Made by a program: the position numbers and the translations under genes
Shown: positions 1 to 10,448 of the stretch, piece by piece
Layout of the letters: the number at the start of each line of letters is the position of its first letter
How positions within the stretch are numbered: the stretch's first letter is position 1
Source of the DNA: Gracilaria vermiculophylla
Lineage: Eukaryota; Rhodophyta; Florideophyceae; Gracilariales; Gracilariaceae
Length of the DNA: 32,740 nt
Direction of reading: 5' to 3'
NCBI GenBank assembly: GCA_019155205.2
Contig: JAHNZQ020000004.1
Coordinates: forward strand, 3,267,057-3,299,796
The notes under the pieces: model-generated
What the model saw: only the letters and a program-made list of their open reading frames with translations
What the model was told of the DNA's origin: nothing
Database searches by the model: none

Positions 1-130
1 GCCAAAGAAAATGACAACCCACCCACACCTGCCTAGTAAGTAAAGCAAGATTGGGAGTAGTGGTATTTCACTGACGACATAAAGTCTCCCACCTATGCTA
101 CACCTCCCAACTTGCTCCACAAAATTAAAA

Positions 131-164
<34 letters not shown>

Positions 165-206
165 CGATTTCGCCGGGCCCGTTCCCCCGGCTGTGGTTTC
201 GCTAGA
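1..206 (-). rRNA. 28S (LSU) rRNA fragment, 3' of the R1/R2 insertion region
   Basis: On the minus strand this reads as conserved 28S sequence lying just 3' of the classical R2/R1 insertion sites. Recognisable blocks (plus-strand view) are tagtggtatttcac at 58-71, gagtcaagctcaacaggg near 133-150 and ctgtggtttcgctaga ending at 206. The homology continues to the left edge of the window. At 207 the sequence leaves 28S abruptly and the first retrotransposon copy begins, in the opposite orientation to the rRNA. Several substitutions in normally invariant stretches suggest this unit is no longer functional. The comparison is with conserved 28S sequence recalled from memory, not an alignment run here. 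Confidence 0.85.
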
Positions 207-3060
207 AGCCAAAATAAATAAGCCATTTGTTCCTACTGACCCTACTCTACGTCCCTACCTACTTTGCGGCGATGTTGCGCGTGCACAGGCGCGACAGCGG
301 CGCGAAGAACACGCACCGATCGTCGAAAACCGCGAGCAGGACGCCGACGGAGAAGCTCCGTAAGGCTACTGCAGGGACGGCGGCGCGCACAGTGCATGCT
401 GGCACCAATCAGAGCGCAGAGATAGATACACGTGGCCGATCGGTTGCTCCGTCGGTAACCCCTCGAATAGTGTCAATTCCCCGCGCGGACCTCTCCCGCC
501 CCTCGCGCCGATCTTCGCAACCTCTCAAAGCAACTCCACACCGCATCGCGCCGACCACATCAGCTCGCACTACCCAGTACACTCTGACCACCCCCCCAAC
601 GATGGTCGGCATCAAGAATCTCACCGCAACCCGTGACCGCAGCCACGATCACGAACTAGCACTGGCGGACCACGCCCTTACCCACAGTGACCAGCAAGCG
701 CCGAATGTCAACCGCTCACTCCAGTTTCTCGCACCCGCACCGTGTCATCACCAGATACCCACTCCCACAGCCTACGCAAACCCGCTAGGAAATGACACAG
801 GCCCCAACACGCACGATACCCGCCAGCCGATGGAATTAGAAGACACCGACTCGACACACCCCACGACCAGAACCGGTTTGACAGACGCACAGATCACCAA
901 CCTCGGACTGGAGGAGAAATTTCACATGTTAGCCAGCATCCTCGCATGCGCAAAATGCACCGAGACCGGCTGCGTGACACTCGAGGTAGACTGGGACGAC
1001 CCAGCAGTACACCTTGCACGCTGCAGGTCATGCCATCACACCATGACCGGACGCGCAGTACAAACCCAGATCCACGAACTTCATCAGACAGCACACTAGA
1101 ACTCGGTGTCCACCACGCGCGGAATAACTCCGGGCACGCCAGCACCACCCCAAGGCCCTACGCTGCCCACCACAGTCAACCCACCCCCGACCATCTCCTC
1201 CGCGGGAAGTATTGACGAAACCGTACCTCCGGCAGCGCATGTGATCCCCGCAACCAGACTTCAGTTACCTGGCGGCACCCCCCGCCCCAGCACAACTACG
1301 AACCCAGCACACACCGACGCTACGTTCCGTGCACTCCTTCACAAGTTCAAATATCGTATCAGCTGCCCTAGTTGCAGTGAGAAGAACACGCTTGTCCTGA
1401 ACAGAAAAGCACCGACGAATCCCCAGCTATAGACCACCAAATGCAATGCATGTGGCAAGAAGACCACTGATATCAAATTGCAGGCCCTGGTTGAGCAACA
1501 CGCGACCGAAGCCCACCACGGCAGCACTGACGCAGAAATGACAAAGATCACGCAACCGCCCTTGTGCCCCCTAACACTCCAACAACACGTCGACACCGCC
1601 GTACGGAAACACACCATCAGCTTGAAAAACCGCATGCGCACGCTGGAAAATGTTCTCATAGAGCTTCACAATGACCTCCGGAACCCAGTCCAGTACCCAC
1701 ACTCGCGTGCTCAGGGACGTGAGGCGCCCGCGACAGTCCCCACGAATCATGCGGCACAGACTTCCCACGACAATACGACCAACGGCCCTGAGGCTATTGC
1801 TCACGAAATCAACGCGCTGAAACGCGGGGTAGCGGCACTGCGAGCAGAAAACAACCAGCTCCTTAGAGCCGTCAACCGCAACAACAATACCCTTTCAAGA
1901 AGAGAGCCACCTCTCTCAACGCCATCAAGTGACAACAACCTCCCAAGCCCCAACGAGGACGCACAACAAATGGCCCCAGCCGTCCGACACAACCCCGATC
2001 AAGAGCCGCCTCGCCCCAACGCCACACAGCGCAAGACCTGGGCGCAGATCGCCGCAGACCCAGGTCCCGTCCTGCAAAACTTGGAACCCACTACGAGAGA
2101 CCGAATCCACCAAGCCTGTGAGGCACTCAAACAAGCAGAACTCGCCCCCACTCCGCCGTGGCTCCGAAATACTCGCTTGACAGCTCTCTACTTCCTGGGC
2201 ATGAAGAAAGGCCCTATCAGTCAATACTGGAAGGCATTTGCGCACGCTATACCCCTGCGAACACTTTACAACATCTCCTTCATCGGTAGGGGAATCACCG
2301 AGATAATCGTGCACGAAAGTCACGCTAACCGGCTCACCGTCACTCTTCGCGCGCTTGGCTACCGTCCGCTGGAGGACATGGACCCGATTATGGATCCCAG
2401 ATTCCAAGAAGCCTCGCTTAATACGGAGGATAACATCCATCGCAACGCATCCGCCTGCCTGACCCGCTACAGGCGTCAACAGGACAGTTCCCACCCAGTT
2501 GCTGAGAAATGGTACATGGAGGCTTCCCAGCGACTTCAAGCAAGGTTTCCAGCCGTCTTTACTGAAGAGGGACGCGCCATGGACCACCAGATTCGTACAG
2601 CCCAGCTACAGCGTCGGAGCCATCCAACGAACACTCCTCACACTGAGACGCAGTCCCAGGACCCAGACTACGAACCGTCACTTACCAACACCGACGCAAC
2701 CTCCGCGGCAGATCCCACAGACGTACCCACCGCACAGACCCCCGACGGCTTCACGATCATCGCCCGCAAACCCCGTCGCCCAAGCACGGGCTCCCCCCAC
2801 GCCCGCCGACCTCCCTCTGACCAACGTACGCGGCCCAGCGCGCCGCAGAAGCAGAGAACGGACAGCACGCTGCCCTCACAGGCTCCGCCTCAAGACGACA
2901 CCGCGGCCGAGGTGGATGAAATCACCCCTGCCCCACACACGCCGCGCGAGAACCGTAGCCCACACCTCACCCCCAGGACGGGAGTTGAAAGCCACCACAC
3001 GCCCCGCCCTCACACACACACTCGCAGGGAGTGGCTCGACTCCCACGCTGCGGCGAGAGC
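207..3060 (+). mobile_element. Non-LTR retrotransposon copy 0 (old, 3'-truncated)
   Basis: The element starts at 207, directly after 28S sequence ending in gctaga, exactly as copy 1 does at 6263. A 65-bp leader (207-271) precedes the ORF1 start codon at 272; copy 1 has the same leader length. Only ORF1 is recognisable, and similarity to the other copies fades after about 3000, so the 3' boundary is approximate. ORF2, the 3' UTR and the 3' rDNA junction are missing. This is clearly the most diverged of the large copies, so probably the oldest insertion. Confidence 0.75.
272..3060 (+). pseudogene. ORF1 (gag-like) of retrotransposon copy 0, two in-frame stops
   Basis: This is the nucleic-acid-binding ORF1 protein of the element, by position and motifs. 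The start is the ATG at 272; the same ATG context is present in copy 1 (6328). It begins with a basic N-terminus ([12 protein letters not shown]). Two zinc-ribbon-like motifs follow: CAKC...CRSC at residues about 226-254 and CPSC...CNAC at about 365-393. A coiled-coil stretch lies near residues 510-540 (EINALKRGVAALRAENNQLL). A conserved segment near residues 630-700 contains ALYFLGMKKGPISQY and NISFIGRGITEI. One frame runs from 272 to 3346, broken only by TAG at 1097-1099 and TAG at 1430-1432. No CCHC knuckles are seen. Residues after about 900 no longer resemble the other copies. It is a pseudogene unless TAG is read through. Confidence 0.75.
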
Positions 3061-3414
3061 CGCTCCATACGTCGCCGCAAGGTCCGGAGGACCAGACACA
3101 CCCATGACTGCTCCGAACTCCGGGGTAGGACGCAACTCAGCGCCCACCTCGGTACAGCACACCGGCAACTGCAATGCCGTGTGCGGTTCTTCAACCTCCA
3201 CGTCGGCGTTCTCCAGAGGTTCTGCGGGGGATTCCGCTTGCCTCCGATCATGCATTCTCCTAAGGCGAGTCCTGAAACGCTCCACAGAGGAGCCAGGATT
3301 CCGAAGGAGACTTTCAGGGTCCTCCAGTGTGGCGGCCATCTCCTGAGAGGAGCTGAGCGTGCTGCGTCCACCGATGGAGCCGGTTGCTTGAGGATCCTGT
3401 AGGAGGGTTTCCAT
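3010..3414 (-). CDS. Hypothetical 134-aa minus-strand ORF
   Basis: This ORF opens with a true ATG at 3414 in a favourable context (G at +4) and starts METLLQDPQATGSIGGRS. It is rich in Glu, Arg, Ser and Pro. No signal peptide, membrane segment or recognised domain is visible. It sits where similarity of copy 0 to the retrotransposon family fades, so part of it may be antisense to decayed ORF1, and its C-terminal third overlaps that ORF. It could be the first exon or gag start of an unrelated inserted element on the minus strand. I do not recognise the family and would not exclude a chance ORF. Confidence 0.2.
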   Translation of the reverse strand: METLLQDPQATGSIGGRSTLSSSQEMAATLEDPESLLRNPGSSVERFRTRLRRMHDRRQAESPAEPLENADVEVEEPHTALQLPVCCTEVGAELRPTPEFGAVMGVSGPPDLAATYGAALAAAWESSHSLRVCV

Positions 3415-4589
3415 GGGATGTTCTGAGGGGTCTATAGGGGAGTAGGTCGGAGGTGATTTTCGTCCACTTCCGAATCACCTTAAGGAAGAATTCCACTATT
3501 GGGGTTCAGACGTTGCGAACTAGAAACACGGGTCTGCTGTGACTTGTGCTAATACTTTAGGAACTGTGACCTTCTAAGTCGGGAGACGGGTTGTGGTACT
3601 GTTAGCCCTCCTCTCGAGGTAGTAAAGCAGAACGTCCGTTAGGAGTTTTTGTTGACTCCGAAAGTGCGTGTTCCTAAAGGTGGTCTCCGGTATCCGCTGT
3701 CGCAAGCCGGGGAAAGTTTTGAAGGAGATCCGCAAAACACCAAGAGGAGGTGGGGCTCCCTGGGCCGACAATGCTCCTACAGGCTCTGTTACGAAGCGAC
3801 CTGGTGATCGGTGGCTTAGAAACCGGAGTTGATCGACGAGAGACTCCAACCGGAAAAGTAGATGAAGACTAAAGGGTGCTTGTCTGTACTTCCCTCGAGG
3901 TGAAGCTCAACCGGCAGATTAAGTATCAAGCCGGGAGCCCGCCTCGGTAGGTCTCACTCCCGGATTAATTAGCTGCATAAATTAACTAAAATAAATAATA
4001 ATGCTACCGTCTCTTAAGGATACTTTAGCGCACGCAGGCGGAATTATGCAGCACTCAGCCCAGTTAATAAATACGAGCCCTTCTTAGGAATATTATTTCC
4101 CAAGGCCAAACCATTATATCGCCTTAGGAGGCCTTGTACTACATAAAGGAGCCATGATATGACGCGTCCTTGCTAGCATTTGTTTTGCTCGGTAGACCTT
4201 ACACGTGTGATACGTGGACTTTGATGTTGAGGAGATTGTAGCCGCCGGAAAGGCGTTGCAATTTTTTTTCTAGACATGTAACTAATCCTTTGTAATTTTA
4301 TTTGTTGAAGAACGGGAGATTGGGGTTTAAAGAGAAATTTCTAGGGGCTTTAGAAGCAAAACGCGATGGGAATAGATAGCGTACGGGGCCTCGGGGAGGG
4401 AGTATGTAGGAGAATATGTATTTGTGGAGGGTTCAGGGGGGAGGGCCAGCAGGGGGATGAGGAAGAGAGGATTTTCTACGGAAGAAAGGTAGTGCTATTT
4501 AGGGTTCAAGTAGATCAATAAGAAATAAGTTTTACCTTGTAGAAGTTGAGCGAGTTGTAAAGATTTTTGAAAAAAACTGGAAATTTCTG
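3415..4589. other. Region with no recognised gene
   Basis: About 1.2 kb of mixed composition between the decayed end of copy 0 and the satellite array. Reading frames are short and lack ATG starts or recognisable motifs. There is no rRNA, tRNA or retroelement similarity that I can see. The part from about 3970 onward is noticeably more AT-rich, and 4380-4460 is purine-rich (G/A runs). Confidence 0.5.
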
Positions 4590-5605
4590 AATGGCCACAT
4601 GACCTTGAGTGTTTGCACATTGTTCGCGCTGGTCCAGAATCTCGTTAAAAACTGTAGAATTCGGAGTGGGGTCCTCTTTGCCCAAAATGAAAAATGGTCA
4701 ATTGCCCCCGTATACTTCAAAACCGCTAGAACCCTCAGCCCTCTAGAGTTACTGAACTGCTAATCATAATCTTGCAAAAAAAAAGTGATATTCTAAGTGA
4801 CTTCTTAATCCCGAAAGCCCCCAAAACCCTGGGCCACTTAGACCTTGAAGACTGCGAGTCAGAATTTTGTAAAATACTGTGAATTCTGAGTTCTGCTCCT
4901 CTCATATCCGTAAAACCCCTAGAACCCCTAAGCTCCATAGAATCATTTTAGAATACAAATCAAAAATTCACAAAAAACCGTTAGATTCTGATTGACTTCC
5001 CTAACCCTAAATCTACAAAAACCCTAGGCCCTTTTAAACTTGCAGACTGCAAATCAAAATTTTGCAAATTACTGTGAACTTCTGAGTGACGTCATTCTCC
5101 TGTCCCTAAAACGCCCGGATCTCCCGGTCTCCTTAAAAACATTTTACAATACATAGGGGTAAAAATTTCTGCAAAAGTTTTGACTCGTATTTGAGGAAGT
5201 CCAGGAGGTTTCGGGTTCTGTGTGTTTGAGGGATATGGACACAATTCAAAATTTCACTATTACCTCCAAAAATCTGGTTCGTACTCTAAAAGTTCTAGAG
5301 GGCCAGGGGTTCTTAAAATTTGGGCGACTGGGAATTAGATCAGAATTTCACAGTAATCTGCAAAATTCTTATTTCATGTCTCAAGCGTCTACTGGGCAAA
5401 TGGATATAGGGGTTTGAAGGGCAGGGACGCCACTCAGAATATTACAATTATCAGCAAAATACTGATTCGCATTCTAAAACGTCTAAAAGTCCTGGAGGTG
5501 CTTTTCAGATGAGGGATAGAGAAACTGTAAAATACTTCACTACTTTCTGCAGAACTCCAATATTTCGATTTTTAAAGGTCAAGGGGGCTCGGATTACTAT
5601 ATATT
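4590..5605. repeat. Degenerate ~95-100-bp satellite that inverts near 5160
   Basis: From about 4590 to 5155, degenerate units recur about every 91-104 bp. A CCCTA/CCCCTAGA-type block lies near 4723, 4820, 4912, 5016 and 5107, followed by a segment like gactgcgagtcagaatttt and one like actgtgaattctgagtgac. From about 5165 to 5600 the same motifs appear as reverse complements, for example ccactcagaat...gcaaaatactgattcgcattctaaaa at 5430-5480, with G-rich blocks near 5204, 5300, 5390 and 5490. The array therefore reverses direction, with its centre around 5155-5165. Some units contain telomere-like ccctaaccctaaa (5001-5013). No coding potential is seen. Confidence 0.65.
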
Positions 5606-6154
5606 GCGCTCGGATGCGACCCTTGATCCTCTCGAGTTCACCAGACACATATGAGCGAAACAGATACACGATGCACAGCTCAGCCCCAGCCCATTCACCC
5701 CTCTGCCCCACTTCAGAGACCAACTTGAAGCCGCCATCAACTGCTCCAAAACGAGAAAAGCGCCCGGACGAGATGGGACTACAAACGAAATGTTCCGCCT
5801 ATCTCCGAAGGACATGGGCGGCGCCTTAAAATCCCTATGGCGCAAGGTAGGTGAACATCGCTATCTCCCAACAGTCCTACGCACAGGTTGGCTCAGACCA
5901 ATACTCGAAAAGAGTGACAGCAGCCGTCCAAGCTCATATCGCCCAGTCGCCCTGCTCACTGATCTCCGGTAGATCATAGCGTCAGCTGCGGGGCGCCTCC
6001 TACAAGAAAACGTCGAGTACAGCAGATACCAATGGGGAAACAGGGCCTGGGTATGTACAGAGGATGCCATCTCCCACGCACAATCACGAATTCGGGATGG
6101 GGCAACCCACATAGCCGTGCTGGACCTCACCCGTGCTTTCCGCTTTGTTCGGTG
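5606..6154 (+). pseudogene. Reverse transcriptase fragment (fragment F) of the same non-LTR family
   Basis: A single reading frame encodes the pre-RT linker and RT from before motif 1 to motif A of the family. Visible are KAPGRDGTTNEM, RTGWLRPILEKSDSSRPSSYRPVALL, ATHIAVLDLTRAF and the join to rDNA just after motif A. It aligns with copy 2 at about 24970-25520. The frame carries TGA at 5652-5654, where copy 2 has AGA, and TAG at 5970-5972, where copy 2 has AAG. In motif A the AFD aspartate position reads AFR, so the enzyme would be dead. The fragment is cut at its 5' side by the satellite array and at its 3' side by a 28S segment, so it is a recombination remnant rather than a whole insertion. 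Confidence 0.8.
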
Positions 6155-6262
6155 TACAGCTCCCAACTTGCTCCACAAAATTAGAATAGAGTCAACCTCA
6201 ACAGGGTCTTCTTTCCACGCCGATTTTGTCGGGCCTGTTCCCCCGGCTGTGGTTTTGCTAGA
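6155..6262 (-). rRNA. 28S rRNA fragment flanking copy 1 (5' side)
   Basis: This 108-bp segment is the reverse complement of the same 28S stretch seen at 99-206. It carries ctcccaacttgctccac, cctcaacagggtcttcttt and ggctgtggttttgctaga. It ends at exactly the same 28S base (gctaga) where copy 0 begins, then copy 1 starts at 6263. It is joined on its left to the RT fragment, so flanking 28S was lost by rearrangement. A handful of substitutions separate it from 133-206. Confidence 0.8.
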
Positions 6263-8093
6263 AGCCGAAATAAGTAAGTACTTCGGTTTTACTGACTCTA
6301 CTCTACGGCCCTATCTACTTTGTGACGATGTTGCACGCGCACAGGCGCGACAGTGGCGCGAAGACGACGCGCCGATCGTCGAAAACCACGAGCTAGACGC
6401 CGACGGAGAGGCTCCGTACGGCTACTATCGCGACGACGGTGCGGGCCGTGGGTGCTGGCACCAATCAGAAGGCCGGGATAGACACACGTGGCCGGTCGGT
6501 TGCCTCCTCGGTAACCCCTCGGCTCGTACAACTTCCCCGAGTGGACCCCTCTCGCCCCTTGCGCCAATCATCGCAGCCGATCAACTCAACCCCTCGCCGC
6601 ACTGAACTCAACATGACAGATCGCCCCTCCCACCGAGAGAGGGCGAGCATCAAAACGTCCGTCTAGACGCGCGACCGTAGCCACGACCTCGAACTAGCGG
6701 AAGAGGAGAACGCAGTCCCCAACCACGCTCTACCACGCCCCGATGTCAACCGCACGCTACAATTCCCCACCCCTGCTCCAACGACTCGCCGACTGCCCCA
6801 ACCCAGCCCCACCACAGATCGGGAACCGCCTCATGCGGGCAGTGCTGTTAACGGCCACGTCGCCCAGGAGGATTTGGAAATGGAGGACAACCCTAGCCCG
6901 TATGACACTGCGGGCAGAGGAGAAAATCAGGTCGTGGTCGCCAGCCACGAGCTTGAGGACAGATTTCAGAAAGTCGCAATGGACCTGGCATGCCACAGCT
7001 GCAAGGTGACGAGACAGCTCCAATTGGAGGTAGACTGGAGCGATCCAGAGATACGTGCCGCACGATGCCGCTCCTGCCACCTGGTCACAGCAGGGCCAGC
7101 TCTGCTCTCCCAGGTCGACAAATCCCAAGCGCCTACGCTCCAGCCCCCTGCCGACGGCACGTTTCGTAAGGAACTTCACCTGCCCAAGCACCTCATCCCC
7201 TGCCCGGGCTGTGGCGATAAGAACACACTGACCCTTAACGGGAGAGCCCCGACCAACCCACAGCTACATGCCGCCAAGTGCAACGCATGCGGCAAGAAGA
7301 CCACAGGCGCTAAGCTCCACAACCTGGTGGCGCAGCACATGAGAGCAACACACAACGTCCGCCCCGATCCGGAGGGAACACCTGCTACGCATGCACCTCT
7401 TCCCTCCCAGCTACTCCGCACCTACGTCGACTCGGCCCTCCAGAACCACACCGCTGGCCTGGACAAACGCATGCAAACCCTCGAGGATGTCCTCATGGAA
7501 CTACGACAGGCACTTCGAAACCAAATCTCACACCCAGCACTGGGTGCGGAAGACCGCAACGTAGTACACGCCAAACCTCCAACCCACGCAGCCCCGAACA
7601 ACTATACTGCACCAGCCCACAACTCCGCCTCCATCACTCAAGAACTCCAGACTCTGCGACAGGAAGTGGCTGCCCTCCGCGCTGAGAACAACCGCCTCAT
7701 CAGAGACCTCCACTCGCTCCGTCCCAGAGAGGAACTTCATCACCCACACCCCGCGCACACACCCCTAACCGCAGACGACGACGAAGAGAACGCCACCCAG
7801 ACAGGCTTGGAGCCTCAAGCTGGCCCCCGGCCTCCGAAGAACCTGCTCCAGCATCCGCAACGCAAGTCCTGGGCCCAAAATGCAGCTGCACCCGGCCCCG
7901 TGCTGCAGAACCTGGAACCTAGTACGCGGGACCGCATCAGCCAGACCCGAGAAGCTTTGAAGCAAGCAGAGCTCGCACCCACCCCGCCCTGGATCCGCAA
8001 CGCTCGCCCGATCGCGCTGTACTTCGCCGGCATCAAAAGAGGACCTATCAGTCAGTATCGCAAAGCGCTCTCGCACGCCATACATCTACGGGG

Positions 8094-8148
8094 TTAGGGG
8101 TTAGGGTTAGGGGTTAGGGTTAGGGGTTTAGGGGTTTAGGGGTTAGGG
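8094..8148 (+). repeat. Interstitial telomere-like repeats
   Basis: Eight consecutive units are seen, in order: TTAGGGG, TTAGGG, TTAGGGG, TTAGGG, TTAGGGG, TTTAGGGG, TTTAGGGG, TTAGGG. They begin one base after the 5-bp target repeat, at the left edge of the composite insertion. The mixed unit length suggests either a variable telomerase template or decay of an older tract. Confidence 0.8.
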
Positions 8149-8152
8149 CCCC

Positions 8153-8351
8153 GAATGATGCCGAAACTCTCTTGACAGAGATAATTGACTGCGGAGATCC
8201 AAGAGCGCACTCAGAGTCCATGACGGAAGCTAAGAAGGTGGAGATTAAAAACTTGCTCAAGCGAGGAACATTCAAGGTAATCCTCAAGGAGGAGCTTCCA
8301 GTTGATGGAAACATACTCATACAAGTCGGGACGGACCATATGTCTTTGTAG
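8153..8351 (+). pseudogene. Ty1/copia reverse transcriptase N-terminal fragment
   Basis: The frame reads ...DPRAHSESMTEAKKVEIKNLL, then KRGTFKVILKEELPVDGNIL, ending at a TAG at 8349-8351. The pattern of an E-rich helix, then RGTFKxV and a following acidic/Pro segment is the usual entry into the copia reverse transcriptase domain (integrase-RT boundary). It starts directly after the telomere-like repeats and stops before any catalytic RT motif. The last 20 or so codons probably already belong to the next, inverted piece. It is a remnant with no function expected. Confidence 0.6.
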
Positions 8352-8449
8352 AAGGCATCTCCATTCTTGCCTACCTTGTGGACACGCTTGGTTAAACAGT
8401 TCGCCACAGTGTCAGGGGTTAGGCCTTCTCTGTCGAGAACATCCATGCC

Positions 8450-8813
8450 CAATAAAGCCGTGGCTGGGGAAGTAATTGCCTTCAGCGATCTCTTCGACGT
8501 TGCGGTTACTCTCTCAGAAGAACTTGAAATGTTGCTGAACAAACGTGTTCCGGTGCAGTTGTTCTCGGATAGCAAATCACTATTCGACGTGATTTCAAAG
8601 GGTTCGAGGACATCCGAGAAACGTATGATGATCGACATTGCCGCAGCTAGAGAAGGGTTCAAGTCCAAGGTTATATCTGACATCGGCTTTGTGCGATCGT
8701 CGCACAACATCGCGGATGGACTGACAAAAGAGATGAGTCAAGCAGGTCTCTGCTCCGCGCTCGCTACTGGGAAGTTAAAAGTAACTCCAGAGCAATGGAT
8801 AGTCAGAAACTAA
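8450..8813 (+). pseudogene. Ty1/copia RNase H domain fragment (pol C-terminus)
   Basis: The frame encodes AGEVIAFSDLFDVAVTLSEEL, LFSDSKSLFDVIS, EKRMMIDIAAAREGF and VRSSHNIADGLTKEMS, ending at a TAA at 8811-8813. These are the ordered hallmarks of a copia-type RNase H: the AE helix, the D-K-SL aspartate block, the K-R-IDI helix and the terminal H-NIADxLTK motif. The first beta strands are missing, replaced by sequence that reads as copia-like only on the other strand. The natural pol terminus appears intact. It is a 5'-truncated remnant within the composite insertion. Confidence 0.75.
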
Positions 8814-9063
8814 ATGTCGTCACGGACATAGCAACTAAGTCAGAAGTAACGCCTTTACTTGCCGGCTAACTTGAACAATTTGAGGGACAGAAGCGTCTGA
8901 GCTCCCGGTCCACCTATGGTGACAGCTACGCCCGGAAATGACTTGCACATTGAAGTGAGGCTTCGGCCGGGCAGTGCGACGGCCGGACCCAAATTGGAGG
9001 GAGTGTCGCACGGTTTCCCCGCCGCATTCCAGCCCCCCAGATCTGTAATAATTTCCCGCGTTT

Positions 9064-9423
9064 TTGGAACCCACAGATTTGACTCCCGAGTTGATTTTCG
9101 GATGTCCAGCGCCGATAACGAAACTTGCCCATTGCATGGAAAAGCTCGAAAAGACCGCAGGTGTGGCTTGTGAGCTCCGGAAAATGAAACGCGAAGTGAA
9201 GAAAAGGTACAATGTCAACAAGTTTGGCTGGATCGCTGACGAGGCGATGGGGCTTTGGATTGTCAGAGTCGGTCAGACGAACGTAGTTGATCACTGCGTG
9301 CTTGTGGATGGGGATCGGAAGCTGATTATAGACAGTGAGGAGAAATACCCGATAGTTCTTCGCGAAGACACTCTTCGGGCCTGTCGCGGAGATGGCGCTT
9401 CATCTCTGCGAGTATTGGAGCTC
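9064..9423 (+). pseudogene. Unrecognised ORF fragment in the composite insertion
   Basis: An open frame runs through the right part of the insertion and into ORF1 at the junction. The best-organised part is MEKLEKTAGVACELRKMKRE (from about 9136), then NKFGWIADEAMGLWIVRV, DHCVLVDGDRKLIIDSEEKY and LREDTLRACRGDGASSL. The DHC-V-VDG...IIDS pattern looks like part of a folded domain, possibly a protease-like or hydrolase-like core, but I cannot assign a family. It has no stop of its own because it is truncated by the insertion boundary at 9423. The first in-frame ATG is internal, so the natural start is unknown. Confidence 0.35.
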
Positions 9424-10448
9424 ACGGGCTCTCTTCAACATATCCTTCGTCGGTTGAGGCGTCACGGAAATCGTCGTCCATGAGAATATGGCTGATCGAC
9501 TATCCGTAACCCTCCGGGCGCTAGGCTACCGCCAGCTCAACTACATGGACCCCGTTACGGACTCCCGATTCCAGGACAAAGCGCTTGACACAGAGGACAA
9601 CATCCACCGCAACGCCTCGGCCTGCATGGGGAGGTACACGCGTCAGCAGAACAGCCCGCATCCGGTGGCCCAGCAATGGTACGCAGAGGCCTCGAGGAGG
9701 CTACAAGCCAGATTCCCCGCCGTCTTCACCGACGCCGGACGTGCGAAAGACCAACACATACGAGAAGCTCAGCGACAGCGCCGGGACGCACCAGCCAGCA
9801 TACCAAGCGCAGACACCCAGTCCCAGGATCCTGACTACGACCCGGCACCGAGCAGTGCCGACACCGACTCGACCACGGACTCCGCGGCGGAAACTACCAC
9901 GCAGAACCCGGACGGATTCGTCCTAGTTACGCGAAAGCGACGTCGACCAAGCACTGGCTCCCCACAAGCTCGGCGGCCTCCCTCCGATCAACGCACGCGC
10001 CCCCGGGCCCTACGAAAGCAACGGACGGACAGAACACCCCCGGAGCGCACACCACCTCAGGATACCCCCACGGAAGTGGGGGATGAAATTTTCCCCATCC
10101 CACATGCGGCGCACACACCCCGCCGGACCGGAACACAAACGCTAGACGGGGCAGCGCGCCCCAGCCTACCCGCAATCCTCGCCCTCCCGCCGGGCACACG
10201 ACTGGACTCCCCCACCCTTGAAGGCAAGGCAGCGGAACACGACGAAGCGTCTGACATCGCTAGCAAGCAGACGGCCGCAGCGGACACATACATGGATATA
10301 GACACCACGCCACCCTCGCCTGCCCACACTGGGGGCAACGGTCGTCCTGAAAGCAGTCCGCAAGTCACCACCGAAAACAGACACGTAGATACTGCCGAGA
10401 ACCACAGCGCGATCTCCCCAGCCTCGACGCCTGCAACCCAAACCATCA

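Larger units (their letters stand above)
8093..9423. mobile_element. Composite insertion in copy 1 ORF1 with a 5-bp target repeat
   Basis: The sequence acggg occurs at 8088-8092 and 9424-9428. Joining the two flanks through one copy restores an ORF1 sequence of exactly the same length as copy 2 here, so the insert boundaries are firm. The 1331-bp insert lacks TG...CA ends or terminal inverted repeats. It consists of telomere-like repeats (8094-8148), a copia RT N-terminal piece (8153 to about 8325), a short segment that reads as copia-like coding only on the minus strand (about 8330-8450), a copia RNase H piece (about 8450-8813), and about 600 bp with an unrecognised ORF. It looks like a repair patch assembled from several sources rather than one transposon. 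Confidence 0.7.

Noticed and set aside
112..363. 83-aa plus-strand ORF, with a similar peptide encoded near 6170-6420
   Set aside because: The first part is antisense 28S rRNA (to 206 and to 6262), so similarity between the two copies reflects rRNA conservation. The start is TTG, not ATG. The real ORF1 begins at 272 and 6328.
3574..3849. 91-aa minus-strand ORF
   Set aside because: The start codon is TTG and no motif is visible. Nothing supports it in a eukaryotic context.
8120..8710. 196-aa minus-strand ORF over the composite insertion
   Set aside because: Most of it is antisense to recognisable copia RT and RNase H coding on the plus strand. Only the short middle part (about 8330-8450) may be genuine minus-strand copia coding.
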